Assembly (NCBI GenBank): GCA_027307115.1
Contig: DAHUXN010000059.1
Location: 62,001-126,000 of the forward strand
Reading direction: 5' to 3'
Length of the DNA: 64,000 bases
Source: Acidobacteriota bacterium
GTDB taxonomy: Bacteria > Acidobacteriota > Terriglobia > Acidiferrales > UBA7541
The stretch's first letter is position 1. Each line of letters begins with the position of its first letter. The notes beneath the pieces are model-generated. The model saw only the letters and a program-made list of their open reading frames with translations, made no database searches and was not told the DNA's origin. Positions 52,263 to 61,036 of this stretch are shown here, piece after piece. Made by a program: the position numbers and the translations under genes.

Positions 52263-53144
52263 ATGCTTGCGTTCCTCATGGGATTCCGGTCCGCAGCGCA
52301 AAACGAACCGGTGATTCAAGTCTGCTCGCAATGTGGCGCGGTAAGCAACCAAGCGGTTGATGTGTGCCCGTTTTGTGAGTCTGCTTTTGCGGTTGCCCAG
52401 CCCTCTCCCGCTCCGACTCGCGCCTCCGCCCCTTCTGAAGAACCTGAATGGCGCCGTGAGGTTGCCCGACGCCTGGAAGTCTATCGCTCGCGCCGACATC
52501 CATCGGAAGAGGGGGAGGAGTCGCAACCCGCTCTGCCTTTCAGCCACGGTAATTCTCCTGACGTGATTACGACGGCGACGGCGCCGCGCACGCTCGCGCG
52601 CCTTCGCCCGACGCAACGCGTGGAAATCCACGTGTCGCAGCCGCAACTGGATTTCTCCGTGGTTGAAAATTACCGGCTGCATCCCGGCGGCGCAACTTTG
52701 CCGGTTGCCGAGCTGGCGAACCGCCGCCTGGCGGGTATGGTGGATGCGGCCATCGTGTCCGGTGTATTTATCGGCTTCCTGGGACTTTTTCGCTCGATGG
52801 GCGGCCAGCTGGGATTCGTGCGCATGGATGTGGCAGTGTACGCGGCGACGTTATTCTTAATCTATGCGATTTATTTCTGCCTATTCACTCTTTTTTCGGG
52901 ATCAACTCCCGGCATGCGCGCAGGCAGACTTGAGGTTGTGGCCCTTGACGGCACTTTCCCCGAGACGCGCCAGCTCCTGTGGAGGAGCTTCGGCTATTTG
53001 CTCTCCGGCGCAACCTTGCTGCTCGGTTTCCTCTGGGCGCTGTGGGACGAAGATCGCATGACCTGGCACGACCGCATTTCGCAGACATACATCGCCAGCG
53101 CCCACGAAGACGATTCCGAGCCCACGGACGGGCACGATGAGTAG
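52263..53144 (+). CDS. Zinc-ribbon plus RDD-family membrane protein
   Basis: About 293 residues. An N-terminal zinc ribbon (CSQCG ... CPFCE, about 21-39) is followed by a disordered Pro/Glu/Arg-rich linker (about 45-145) and a C-terminal RDD domain with three hydrophobic helices (ANRRLAGMVDAAIVSGVFIGFL, YFCLFTLFSGSTPGMRAGRLEVV, and a last helix ending DRMTWHDRISQTYIA). RDD proteins are thought to move ions or small solutes; the function of the ribbon fusion is unknown. The start is uncertain (ATG 52263 or 52278; no clear ribosome site). It is divergent from lptD. Confidence 0.75.
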   Translation: MLAFLMGFRSAAQNEPVIQVCSQCGAVSNQAVDVCPFCESAFAVAQPSPAPTRASAPSEEPEWRREVARRLEVYRSRRHPSEEGEESQPALPFSHGNSPDVITTATAPRTLARLRPTQRVEIHVSQPQLDFSVVENYRLHPGGATLPVAELANRRLAGMVDAAIVSGVFIGFLGLFRSMGGQLGFVRMDVAVYAATLFLIYAIYFCLFTLFSGSTPGMRAGRLEVVALDGTFPETRQLLWRSFGYLLSGATLLLGFLWALWDEDRMTWHDRISQTYIASAHEDDSEPTDGHDE

Positions 53145-53168
53145 ACACGGGAGGAGAATCCGGGTAAT

Positions 53169-53224
53169 GGGTCAGTTTGAATTTTAACTCCTTGTGTCAC
53201 GATGAAGAAAATTCAAACTGACCC
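53169..53224 (+). repeat. 56-bp palindromic repeat, copy 4 (perfect arms)
   Basis: Perfect 17-bp arms (GGGTCAGTTTGAATTTT and complement) around a 22-nt loop with GTCACGATGAAG. Flanks GTAAT and ACAAC. It lies 25 nt after the RDD stop and 264 nt before the S41 start. Confidence 0.88.
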
Positions 53225-53415
53225 ACAACCGCAAATCCATTGGCCCCGAAGTTTCTGAACCAAAAATTGGGGAAGCGCAACACGCGGCGCGCCAGGCTGC
53301 TCAAGGGAAAAGCCTACTCTCAGCCATCCGCAGCCGGGCCCCGAGCATCGAAAGATGCTGGCACCTACCCCACCAAGGGGCGCACTCATGGGCGATGATA
53401 AAGACAGCCTAGGGA

Positions 53416-53424
53416 TGCTATAAT
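53416..53424 (+). promoter_or_regulatory. Extended -10 promoter of the S41/deacetylase operon
   Basis: TGCTATAAT is a perfect extended -10 element 64 nt before the S41 start codon. The -35 region is weak (TGATAA about 17 nt upstream), as usual for extended -10 promoters. The downstream genes are 7 nt apart and would share this transcript. Confidence 0.5.
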
Positions 53425-53488
53425 CCAAGTTCGCTCGAGTTGGCTGTTTGCTGGCGGCACGGCAAAGCACCGGGCACGGGAAAGACAC

Positions 53489-54712
53489 ATGAGTCCACTT
53501 TGGAAAAAAGTCGTGATTGTGCTGTCGGTGCTGATTTTCGCATACGTGGCGGTCGGTTATGTGAAGGGCAAGACAGGCGACGACAAGTCTTACGTTTCGC
53601 TTAGCGTGTACAGCGAAGTACTTCAGCGCATCCAAGACAACTACGTCGACCAGCCGGACATTCACAAAGTTACTTCCGGCGCCCTCCATGGACTGCTTGA
53701 CTCGCTGGATCCGCAATCGAGCTATCTGAGCCCGCTCGAGTACACCGATTACAAACAGAAAGTTGACGATAAATCGAAGGGCGGGATCGGCGTGTTCATT
53801 TCGAAGCGCTTCGGTTACGTGGTCGCTGTTTCAGTTCTGCCGGATGGTCCGGCACAGAAGGCAGGGCTTCGCGACGGCGACCTATTCGATTCGATCGCGG
53901 GTTTTTCAACCACGGAAATGTCCATTGGGCAGGCACAAGTTTTGTTGACTGGCGAGCCGGGGCAAACCGTCAAAGTTGATGTGATTCGACGAGGCACGCA
54001 GCAACCGTTCGGCGTGACGATGGCGTACGCCAAACTTCAGTCCCCGCGGATTCTGCAGGAAGAAATGCAGAGCGACATCGCTTACATTCGAATTCCTGCA
54101 TTCGAGTCCGGAACGGCGAAGCAAATCCGCGAGAAGCTGGTGGAATTCCAGCGCCGGGGCGCGAAGAAGCTGATTCTTGATTTGCGTGATTGCGCTTCAG
54201 GTCCCACGAACGAAGGGATCGATGCGGCGCAGCTTTTTCTGACTTCGGGCACAATTGCAACGCTGCGCGGCCAGACCGTGGCGACGCAGACCTTTTCGGC
54301 CGACGCTTCCAAGGTTGTCTGGAAAGGACTGATGACGGTGCTGATTTCGAATGGCACGGCGGGCCCGGCTGAGATTCTTGCGGCGGCGGTGGCGGATAAT
54401 CACCGCGGTGATACCGTCGGCGAAACGACATTCGGCACGGCTTCGCAGCAGAAAATAATCACTTTGGACGATGGCGCGGCGCTGATTCTTACGGTCGCCA
54501 ATTATTTCACGCCCAACGGCAAATCCATTCCCAAGGAAGGCGTTGAACCCACGGTGCAAGTGAACCCGCAAGCGGTGGATGACGTTGCACAACTTAATCA
54601 GGACCAACTCGCTCCGCCCGCTCCGGGCCAACTGCCGTCCGCGAATGATCCGGTCGTGAAGCGGGCCATCGAGATTCTCCAAGCCCCTGCCGCTGCGCCG
54701 AAGGCCGCCTGA
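53489..54712 (+). CDS. S41/CtpA-family protein lacking the catalytic Ser-Lys dyad
   Basis: A 407-residue C-terminal-processing-protease homologue: N-terminal membrane anchor (about 7-25), alpha-helical region, PDZ domain (about 90-165, GIGVFISKR, PAQKAGLRDGDLF) and the tail-specific protease fold (about 185-350). In active CTPs the dyad lies in SASASE and TFGKG. Here the equivalent segments are NGTAGPAE and TFGTAS, so the Ser is replaced by Gly and the Lys by Thr. The protein is therefore predicted to be a non-catalytic PDZ scaffold. It is 7 nt before a YibQ-like deacetylase gene, a pairing also known from envC-ctpA-yibQ loci. Confidence 0.83.
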   Translation: MSPLWKKVVIVLSVLIFAYVAVGYVKGKTGDDKSYVSLSVYSEVLQRIQDNYVDQPDIHKVTSGALHGLLDSLDPQSSYLSPLEYTDYKQKVDDKSKGGIGVFISKRFGYVVAVSVLPDGPAQKAGLRDGDLFDSIAGFSTTEMSIGQAQVLLTGEPGQTVKVDVIRRGTQQPFGVTMAYAKLQSPRILQEEMQSDIAYIRIPAFESGTAKQIREKLVEFQRRGAKKLILDLRDCASGPTNEGIDAAQLFLTSGTIATLRGQTVATQTFSADASKVVWKGLMTVLISNGTAGPAEILAAAVADNHRGDTVGETTFGTASQQKIITLDDGAALILTVANYFTPNGKSIPKEGVEPTVQVNPQAVDDVAQLNQDQLAPPAPGQLPSANDPVVKRAIEILQAPAAAPKAA

Positions 54713-54719
54713 TTCGCGC

Positions 54720-55850
54720 GTGGCGGTGAAAAGCGCGCAGATTCAAACTCGCAGAACCGATTTTTCCTGTCCCTCCATACGCAGCGTCTTTTTGTTACTG
54801 ACGCTTGCATTCCTTGCCGCTGGCTGTCAGAAAAAATCGCCCAGCAGATCCGAGCTTCGCTCCATCACGCGCGACCTGGTGGCGGCTGCGCAAAAGGCCG
54901 GGGGACGCGACGCCGAGATCGTCATTCGTCCTGAAATGGGCGCGCGCCAGGGAGAACGCGCGCGGCTTGTCGCCGACGATATTTTCGTCAATTTGCCTGA
55001 CGGTGCAAAGGCCTCTGCAGTGGAAGTTGCACTCGACCGGACGGCGGCGCGTTACCATTTGGCTCACGTTCCGCGCTCCAGTTCGCCTGGTGTGATTCGC
55101 TTTGATTATTTGCTGGACGGCCGGCGCACACAGTCGATTCACATCAACGTGGCGAATGCAGCCAATGCGAATCGAACGGAGTCTGTGAGCGGGCCGCGTC
55201 TCGCCATCATCATCGACGATCTGGGTGGCGATCTCGCGCCCGCCGAAGCGCTTCTGAGGCTTCGTTATCCGCTTACGCTTTCCATTCTGCCGAACCAACC
55301 GCATTCGGCGGAAATTGCGGACAAAACATTTCGGCGCGGCGATGAAGTGATGCTTCATCTCCCGATGGAATTCGAGGGCAGTACTGCAAAGCCGGAAGCT
55401 GTCGAACTGCGCGTGGGCATGGGCGCGGGCGAAGTGGATCGCTTGCTGGGGCAGATGCTTGAGGCCGTGCCGCACGCGGCGGGCATAAATAATCACGAAG
55501 GATCGCGCGCGACAACCGACCCGGCGTTGATGGCCGACGTTATGGCCGTGCTTCGGCAGCGGAATCTCTTTTTCATCGATAGCCGCACCACCGCCGCAAC
55601 GGTGGCCTATGACGCCGCGCGGCAGGCGGGTGTCCGCGCCGCATCGCGCAACGTTTTTCTCGACGACGTCGAGACGCGCGAAGCAATTCTGCGGCAGATC
55701 GACCTCGCCGAGCGCGATGCTACGAAAGAAGGTTCTGCGATTGCGATCGGCCACCCGCATCCCGCGACAATTGCGGCGCTGGAGGAAGCGCTGCCGCAAC
55801 TCAAGGCTCGCGGCGTGCGGCTTGTGTTTGCTTCAGCGCTGGTTCACTGA
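54720..55850 (+). CDS. Divergent polysaccharide deacetylase (YibQ family) lipoprotein
   Basis: A 376-residue protein: basic N-terminus, hydrophobic run and lipobox (LAAGC, about 33), then a family-specific N-region and a deacetylase-like NodB barrel (LAIIIDDLGGD about 160-170, LTLSILPNQPHS, MLHLPME, GINNHEGSRAT, FFIDSRTT, IGHPHP). DD and HxxxS-like positions typical of the divergent deacetylases are present. The family is associated with peptidoglycan or envelope remodelling and is commonly next to a CTP-type protease, as here. GTG 54720 is 7 nt after the S41 stop. The substrate is not known. Confidence 0.82.
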   Translation: MAVKSAQIQTRRTDFSCPSIRSVFLLLTLAFLAAGCQKKSPSRSELRSITRDLVAAAQKAGGRDAEIVIRPEMGARQGERARLVADDIFVNLPDGAKASAVEVALDRTAARYHLAHVPRSSSPGVIRFDYLLDGRRTQSIHINVANAANANRTESVSGPRLAIIIDDLGGDLAPAEALLRLRYPLTLSILPNQPHSAEIADKTFRRGDEVMLHLPMEFEGSTAKPEAVELRVGMGAGEVDRLLGQMLEAVPHAAGINNHEGSRATTDPALMADVMAVLRQRNLFFIDSRTTAATVAYDAARQAGVRAASRNVFLDDVETREAILRQIDLAERDATKEGSAIAIGHPHPATIAALEEALPQLKARGVRLVFASALVH

Positions 55851-55883
55851 GGCGAGTCTCCTCTTTTTGGCAAGCGGCTCTCT

Positions 55884-56993
55884 TCAATTGAGAATATCGG
55901 AGAGGAATCCCATCACGTGCTCTGCGATTGCGCCGGCCGAGGTGAGGGCGGGGGATTCCATGCCGATGAGCTGCATGACGTTTGGGAATTGCGGATCGCG
56001 CTCGATAATAAAATCGGTTGGGTGATGGCTGCCGGGCGGCGCGAGCTTGGCGCGAATTCCGGTGTAGGCGGGCATCAAATCTTCGGCACGAATTTCGGGC
56101 AACATGGGCCGCGCCATGCGGACGAAATCCTCGACGGGCGGCGGATTGCTTTCATAATCATTTTTGTCCGCGATGTAATGTGCCGTGGGCCCGACGAGCA
56201 CGGTATCCCATAACGTTTTGGTCAGATGCACTCCGAGACTCAAGCCTTCGGGATGCGGCAGGGGATACACGAGGCCGCGAACGAGATCGCTGCGAGCGCG
56301 CACAATTTCGCAATATTCGCCGCGCACGGGATAAATCCGATGCCTAGCCATCTCCGAGGCCATCAATGCGGCAACTTCATCGGCGAACAATCCGGCGCTG
56401 TTCACGAGGCAACGCGTTTCGATTTCGCCCGCGGAACTTGTGACGCGAACGAGCCCGCCTTTCGCGTCGATCTTCTCGACCTTCGCGTGCGTGACAATGT
56501 CCGCGCCTTGCTCAACGGCAATTCGCGCGTACGCCTTGACCAGATCTTCGCTGGCCACAATTCCCGTGGACGGCACTTCGATCGCCGCTGTTCCGGCAAT
56601 GTGCGGCTCGCGCGCGCGGATTGCGGCGGCGTCGATCAGGCGCAATCCTTCGACGCCATTCGTGCGGCCACGCTGGATTAGTTCAGCGAGTCTTGGTTCT
56701 TGTTCGCGCGAGGTGGCGACAACGAGCTTGCCCGTATTGCGGTGCGGGACGCCATGAGCGGCGCAAAATTCGTATGTGAGTTTATTGCCACGAACGCACA
56801 GAGATGCCTTGAGCGAGCCAGGCGTGTAATAGAGTCCGGAATGAATTACACCGCTGTTTCGGGAACTTGCGCCCATGCCGAGCTTCGGCATTTGCTCGAG
56901 AAGGAAAACGTCTTTCCACTTTGCAGAAGCAGCGCGCGCGAGCGCGCATCCCACCACGCCGCCTCCGATAATGACGATGTTGGCCCGATCCAT
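55884..56993 (-). CDS. FAD-dependent L-2-hydroxyglutarate oxidase-like enzyme
   Basis: A 369-residue DAO-superfamily flavoprotein. It has an N-terminal FAD motif (VIIGGGVVGCALARAA), the characteristic SSRNSGVIHSGLYY segment (about 43-56, the FAD/substrate region of LhgO/L2HGDH), TGKLVVATS, the second FAD segment CLVNSAGLFADEVA, and a C-terminal Gly-rich end. It probably oxidises L-2-hydroxyglutarate or a similar 2-hydroxy acid to the 2-keto acid, passing electrons to quinone or oxygen. ATG 56993. A Tat-exported asparaginase lies 53 nt upstream on the same strand; a shared transcript is possible but the functions seem unrelated. Confidence 0.82.
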   Translation of the reverse strand: MDRANIVIIGGGVVGCALARAASAKWKDVFLLEQMPKLGMGASSRNSGVIHSGLYYTPGSLKASLCVRGNKLTYEFCAAHGVPHRNTGKLVVATSREQEPRLAELIQRGRTNGVEGLRLIDAAAIRAREPHIAGTAAIEVPSTGIVASEDLVKAYARIAVEQGADIVTHAKVEKIDAKGGLVRVTSSAGEIETRCLVNSAGLFADEVAALMASEMARHRIYPVRGEYCEIVRARSDLVRGLVYPLPHPEGLSLGVHLTKTLWDTVLVGPTAHYIADKNDYESNPPPVEDFVRMARPMLPEIRAEDLMPAYTGIRAKLAPPGSHHPTDFIIERDPQFPNVMQLIGMESPALTSAGAIAEHVMGFLSDILN

Positions 56994-57046
56994 GTTAATG
57001 AGCCGTCAAGCACAAATTCCGCGCATCGGCTTGTTCGGTTTTCTTC

Positions 57047-58216
57047 CTAATAATCGCCGCCGGTTCCTTGAAATAGCGGCGTGAACGGCACAGATTTTGC
57101 TTCTGTTCCATCATGCACTGCGTAAGTTAAGGGCTGGCCGTTGCCGCTCGAAGACCAAAGCGAGGCCGCGCCGTACGCGCCGTCTTTGTTTAGCGCGTAA
57201 AACTGGAGATCGAACATTTTCAAGCGCGACTTGTCGAAATCGTAGTTGTGGACAACGCGATGCAGCGCCTCGAGGCATGCATCCGAAGGCGACATTCCTT
57301 TGCGCATCATTTCGACGACGGTATGGCCGCCTGCGATTTTGATGTCTTCCTCGCCGCGTCCAGTCGAGCCCGCGCCACCGACGTCCTGATCGAGAAAAAG
57401 TCCTGCGCCAATGATGCACGAATCGCCAACGCGGCCTGAAATTTTCCATGCGAGGCCGGAAGTCGTGGTCACGCCGGACATTTCGCCTTTGTCGTTCACG
57501 GCGAGGCAATTGATTGTTCCCGTGGGCGGATGCGCGACGACTTGCTTGATCCAGGGCGCCCAGGCTTGGCGTTCCGGTGTGTCGAGCAGCTCGGCAAGTT
57601 GCTTGTTGAAGTCTGGCGCGTCAAGGCCCGGACGCCAGTCCTTCGAGCTCGACGCCTTCCACGCGAGCCACGCAAGGCGCGACTTATCCGTGAGCAAATT
57701 CATCGGCTCGAATCCTTGATCAATGGCGAACTGCGTGGCGCCGCGGCCGACGATGAAAGTGTGATTTGTGCGCTCCATGATGACGCGCGCCACTTTCGCG
57801 GGATTCTTGATTCTCTCAATCGCGCCGACAGCGCCGCAGCGCCGCGTCGGCCCATGCATCACGCACGCGTCGAGTTGGACTACGCCGTCCTCATTCGGCA
57901 ATCCGCCGTAGCCGACCGAGTTGTCATTGGGGTCGTCTTCGACGGGCGTGACGACAGCCAGGACCGCGTCCATGGTGTCGCCCGTGGAGCGCAACACGGC
58001 CATCCCAGCGTCGAGGTGACGAAGTCCATTGTGCGCGGAAATAATCGTTGGACGCTTGCCGGTTGTTGGCCCCGGTTGCCTTGTTGCTTCCTGCTGAGGC
58101 TGGGCCGCTTCGCTGAAGGTTGCCGGCAAAGCCGCGCCAAAGGCTTTACCGGCGCCCGCGGCTACTCCTCCCGCCAACGCGGCGGCGCAAAATTTTCTTC
58201 GCGTTATGTCTTTCAT
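57047..58216 (-). CDS. Tat-exported N4-(beta-N-acetylglucosaminyl)-L-asparaginase-like Ntn hydrolase
   Basis: A 389-residue precursor. A twin-arginine signal (DITRRKFCAAALAGGVAAGAG) precedes an N-terminal-nucleophile aspartylglucosaminidase fold: ISAHNGLRHLDAGMAVL, VEDDPNDNSVGYGGLPNEDG, the autocleavage site with nucleophile Thr in PPTGTINCLAV (about 235) and VGGAGSTGRGE. After self-cleavage the Thr hydrolyses the Asn-GlcNAc bond of glycopeptides or beta-aspartyl peptides. ATG 58216 is supported by GGAG 7 nt upstream; the longer frame lacks support. It is export-directed, so probably periplasmic or secreted glycoprotein turnover. Confidence 0.85.
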   Translation of the reverse strand: MKDITRRKFCAAALAGGVAAGAGKAFGAALPATFSEAAQPQQEATRQPGPTTGKRPTIISAHNGLRHLDAGMAVLRSTGDTMDAVLAVVTPVEDDPNDNSVGYGGLPNEDGVVQLDACVMHGPTRRCGAVGAIERIKNPAKVARVIMERTNHTFIVGRGATQFAIDQGFEPMNLLTDKSRLAWLAWKASSSKDWRPGLDAPDFNKQLAELLDTPERQAWAPWIKQVVAHPPTGTINCLAVNDKGEMSGVTTTSGLAWKISGRVGDSCIIGAGLFLDQDVGGAGSTGRGEEDIKIAGGHTVVEMMRKGMSPSDACLEALHRVVHNYDFDKSRLKMFDLQFYALNKDGAYGAASLWSSSGNGQPLTYAVHDGTEAKSVPFTPLFQGTGGDY

Positions 58217-58329
58217 TTTATTCTCCGCGATACAATTCCCGGTTTCGCGCGCAGCATATTCTTTCAGCTCATTTCCTTCAAGCGAAGACTTTCGCGTCGT
58301 TTGGGAAACTTGGATCACTCGCCAGTAGT

Positions 58330-58385
58330 GGGTCAGTTTGAATTTTGACTCTTTGCGTCACGATCAAGAAAATTCAAACTGACCC
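58330..58385 (+). repeat. 56-bp palindromic repeat, copy 5 (perfect arms)
   Basis: Perfect 17-bp arms and a 22-nt loop (GTCACGATCAAG). It sits between the divergent asparaginase and ABC ATPase genes, 73 nt before the ATPase start, in the same orientation as that gene. Confidence 0.88.
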
Positions 58386-58458
58386 TGCCTACTCGCCCTG
58401 CGTATTGACAGTTGTGCTAATCGCGTACACAATCCGGCGCATTCGCGCCTGATCAACT

Positions 58459-59436
58459 ATGGTTCACCTGGAAAATCTGACCAAAGAGTACGACCTGCCG
58501 CCAGTGAAGGGGAGTCCCGCACAAGTGGTTGCCGCGGATCGCTTGAATCTGACGATCGGGGATGGAGAGATTTTCGGCTTCGTCGGCCCCAACGGCGCGG
58601 GCAAAACCACCACGCTGAAAATGATTTGCGGGCTACTTGTGCCCACTTCCGGCAGCGTGGAAGTGAATGGCATCGACGTGGAGCGTCGTCCCGAGGACGC
58701 ACAGCGATTTCTTGGCTATCTCTCCGACTTTTTCTCGCTCTACGATGATTTGAAAGTCTGGGAATATCTCGACTATTTCGCGCATGCCTACAAAATGCCC
58801 GCCGCGCAGATTCCCGCGCGCGTCACGGAAGTGATTGGGTGGGTTGGGTTGGAAACGAAGCGCGACGCTTTCATTCAGGGGCTTTCGCGCGGGATGAAGC
58901 AGCGGCTGGGAATCGCTCGCGCCGTTTTGCACGATCCTCCAGTGATCGTGCTGGACGAGCCTGCTTCGGGTCTGGACCCGAAGGCACGCGTGGAGTTGAA
59001 AGAGTTGCTAAAGAATTTGAATCGCAAGGGCAAGACGATTCTCATCAGCTCGCATGTTCTTTCCGACCTTGAAGAAATTTGCACTTCGGTGGCGATTCTC
59101 GAAAAAGGTCATTTACTCCGCGCTGGAAAACTTGCGGCCGTCATGCAGGATGCCGCCGCGCCCGCGCATCGGCGATTGCGCATTCGAGTGGCGGCGCCGG
59201 GCGACGAATTACTGGCCTGGCTATCAACGCGGGACGGCGTGTTGGATGCTCATCCATCGGCGAGCGTGATTGCGGGATCGTCGAGCGTGGACTTTCATTT
59301 TGCGGGAAGCGATGCGGACCTTGCGGCGCTGGTGCGCGATTTGGTGATGAGCGGTGCGCCGGTCTGCGCCGTCGAGGGTTCATCCGAATCGTTCGAGCAG
59401 ATTTACGCGCGGCTTTCCGGCGGGGAAGTGATGTGA
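58459..59436 (+). CDS. ABC transporter ATP-binding protein
   Basis: A 325-residue ATPase: Walker A GPNGAGKTT (about 44-52), Q-loop region GYLSDFFSLYDDL, signature LSRGMKQRLGIARA (about 140), Walker B VIVLDEPASGLDP and switch His in ISSHVLSDLEE, then a C-terminal domain of about 90 residues used for regulation or dimer contact. The layout matches CcmA/NatA-type exporters. It forms a transporter with the membrane gene starting 10 nt downstream. The substrate is unknown; drug, lipid or ion export are all possible. Confidence 0.87.
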   Translation: MVHLENLTKEYDLPPVKGSPAQVVAADRLNLTIGDGEIFGFVGPNGAGKTTTLKMICGLLVPTSGSVEVNGIDVERRPEDAQRFLGYLSDFFSLYDDLKVWEYLDYFAHAYKMPAAQIPARVTEVIGWVGLETKRDAFIQGLSRGMKQRLGIARAVLHDPPVIVLDEPASGLDPKARVELKELLKNLNRKGKTILISSHVLSDLEEICTSVAILEKGHLLRAGKLAAVMQDAAAPAHRRLRIRVAAPGDELLAWLSTRDGVLDAHPSASVIAGSSSVDFHFAGSDADLAALVRDLVMSGAPVCAVEGSSESFEQIYARLSGGEVM

Positions 59437-59446
59437 GCGTTTCGCG

Positions 59447-61036
59447 ATGAGCTTGTTCACCAATCCCGAAATTATTCGCAACGCGCGCATCCAATTGCGG
59501 CCGCGCCGCATGTTGATCGTCGCCGGCATTTCTGCCTCACTTTCCGCTACCCTCATCTACCTTTATTTGTTCGGACACGTTGACCTGTATGTCCAAGATA
59601 GATTTGTCGCGGGCGGCGAAAGCTTACTTCACACGATTCTTTGGATTCAGGCGCTTGTGCTCGTTGTTGGTGGCGGCATCGCCTCCATCCACGCCATCCA
59701 GCGCGAAAAAGATCAGAACACATTCGACTTCCAGCGGCTAACGCGGCTGTCCCCATTGGAACTGACGATTGGCAAGCTTTTCGGCCCGCCTCTCATGGTT
59801 TTCTTCGTGTTTCTGTGCTTCATTCCCGCCGCCATCGTCGGCGCAATCTACGCGCGCACGCCCGCGACCATTCTTCTCGGCGCCTACGTACTCCTCATTC
59901 TCGGCGCCATCGTCTACATGGCCTTCGCTCTCGTCATTTCGCTTTATCTCCAGCGTGGCACTGCAACCTGGGCGATTCTGTTTTACCTTCTATTGGTTTT
60001 GTTTACGGCAATTCCCAATAGCTCTGTGTACTTGGGCCTCGGGCCCCTTGTCCCGTTCTTTGCTCTAGATGTCGCTCGGCAAGCAACCTGGTCTGTGGGG
60101 TTAGGCACGCGTGCTTTACCCGGTGTCTTACGGCAGCCGAATTTTCCGGACTACTTTTTTGGCATCCCTGTGCATCACGCGCTCGTTCTCTTCATCCTTT
60201 ATTTGACGCTTCTTGCTTGGTTCATCCCGGCAGTGGCACGAAATATAAAACGCGATCCGTCGAACTACGAGCTGTATACACCGGGACTGGCCCTCGGTTT
60301 TCTTTGTTATTTGAATTTTATCATATTTGCATTTTTTAGCTGGGGTAGTCACGGCGGAGCGCTTATACCTTCAGCGCTTCCGGGGATGTTTATAAAGCAA
60401 CTTCCCCCGCCCGCGCCATTTGATACTCAATCGACCCTGCTCGCGCTCAACATCGGCCTGTTTTTCATCTTTGGTTTCGTTTTGCTGCGGAATCGGAATC
60501 GGATGCGGCGGCGGTTACACAGCGCTGAGGCCGGGCCGATAGCGCCAGAATCGATCTGGCCTGCGCCATACATTTTTCTTGGCGCGATTCTCGTGGGCGC
60601 GGCGATGATTCTGGTCATTCAATGGAAGCGCGATCCGTCGCTCGAATGGAGCCTGGCCGTCGCCATTTTCCGCGTGATTTTCTTTGCCGTGTGGCTCTCG
60701 CGCGATTTGCTTTTTCTGCAGTGGATGAACCTGCGGCGCGGGAGGCATCCGCTTCCTCTCGGCGTTCTCTATCTGATCGCGTTCTATGTTTGCGCGGGCA
60801 TCATCGTTGCGCCGCTGCACCTGATGCAGAATCCGTTCACCGCGATTTTCTTGCCCACGCCTCTTTTCGTCCTCAACACAGCGCTGTGGACCACTCACGC
60901 CGCGGAATGGATTGTCGCTCTGATGGGGCAAGCGGCTATCGCACTCATTTTCGTCTTCCTCCAGCGCCAGCAAATCGAGGAATTGCAGCCGCATCCCGTT
61001 GAGTCTCGCGCCAACGCTTCCGCCTCCGCGGCTTAG
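59447..61036 (+). CDS. ABC-2-like transporter permease
   Basis: A 529-residue membrane protein with about twelve hydrophobic segments. The first (about 20-42) is followed by a short periplasmic loop and a cytoplasmic coupling region (IHAIQREKDQNTFDFQRLTRLSPLELTIGKLFGPP, about 82-116) typical of ABC-2-type permeases, where 'ekd..tf..l..splsp..i..gKl' contacts the ATPase. The C-terminal half adds further helices beyond the classic six. ATG 59447. It is co-transcribed with the ATPase 10 nt upstream. Confidence 0.8.
   Translation: MSLFTNPEIIRNARIQLRPRRMLIVAGISASLSATLIYLYLFGHVDLYVQDRFVAGGESLLHTILWIQALVLVVGGGIASIHAIQREKDQNTFDFQRLTRLSPLELTIGKLFGPPLMVFFVFLCFIPAAIVGAIYARTPATILLGAYVLLILGAIVYMAFALVISLYLQRGTATWAILFYLLLVLFTAIPNSSVYLGLGPLVPFFALDVARQATWSVGLGTRALPGVLRQPNFPDYFFGIPVHHALVLFILYLTLLAWFIPAVARNIKRDPSNYELYTPGLALGFLCYLNFIIFAFFSWGSHGGALIPSALPGMFIKQLPPPAPFDTQSTLLALNIGLFFIFGFVLLRNRNRMRRRLHSAEAGPIAPESIWPAPYIFLGAILVGAAMILVIQWKRDPSLEWSLAVAIFRVIFFAVWLSRDLLFLQWMNLRRGRHPLPLGVLYLIAFYVCAGIIVAPLHLMQNPFTAIFLPTPLFVLNTALWTTHAAEWIVALMGQAAIALIFVFLQRQQIEELQPHPVESRANASASAA

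Larger units (their letters stand above)
53145..53488. other. Gap upstream of the S41 gene: palindrome and promoter, no gene
   Basis: The 344-bp gap contains palindrome copy 4 (53169-53224) near its left end and an extended -10 promoter near its right end (53416-53424). No coding frame in between is convincing; a small GCATCGAAAGATGC hairpin occurs around 53345-53358. Confidence 0.5.

Noticed and set aside
41064-58385. 56-bp palindromes as intrinsic terminators
   Set aside because: No T-run follows either arm, several copies are upstream of start codons, and fixed length and loop sequence fit an element better than a terminator.
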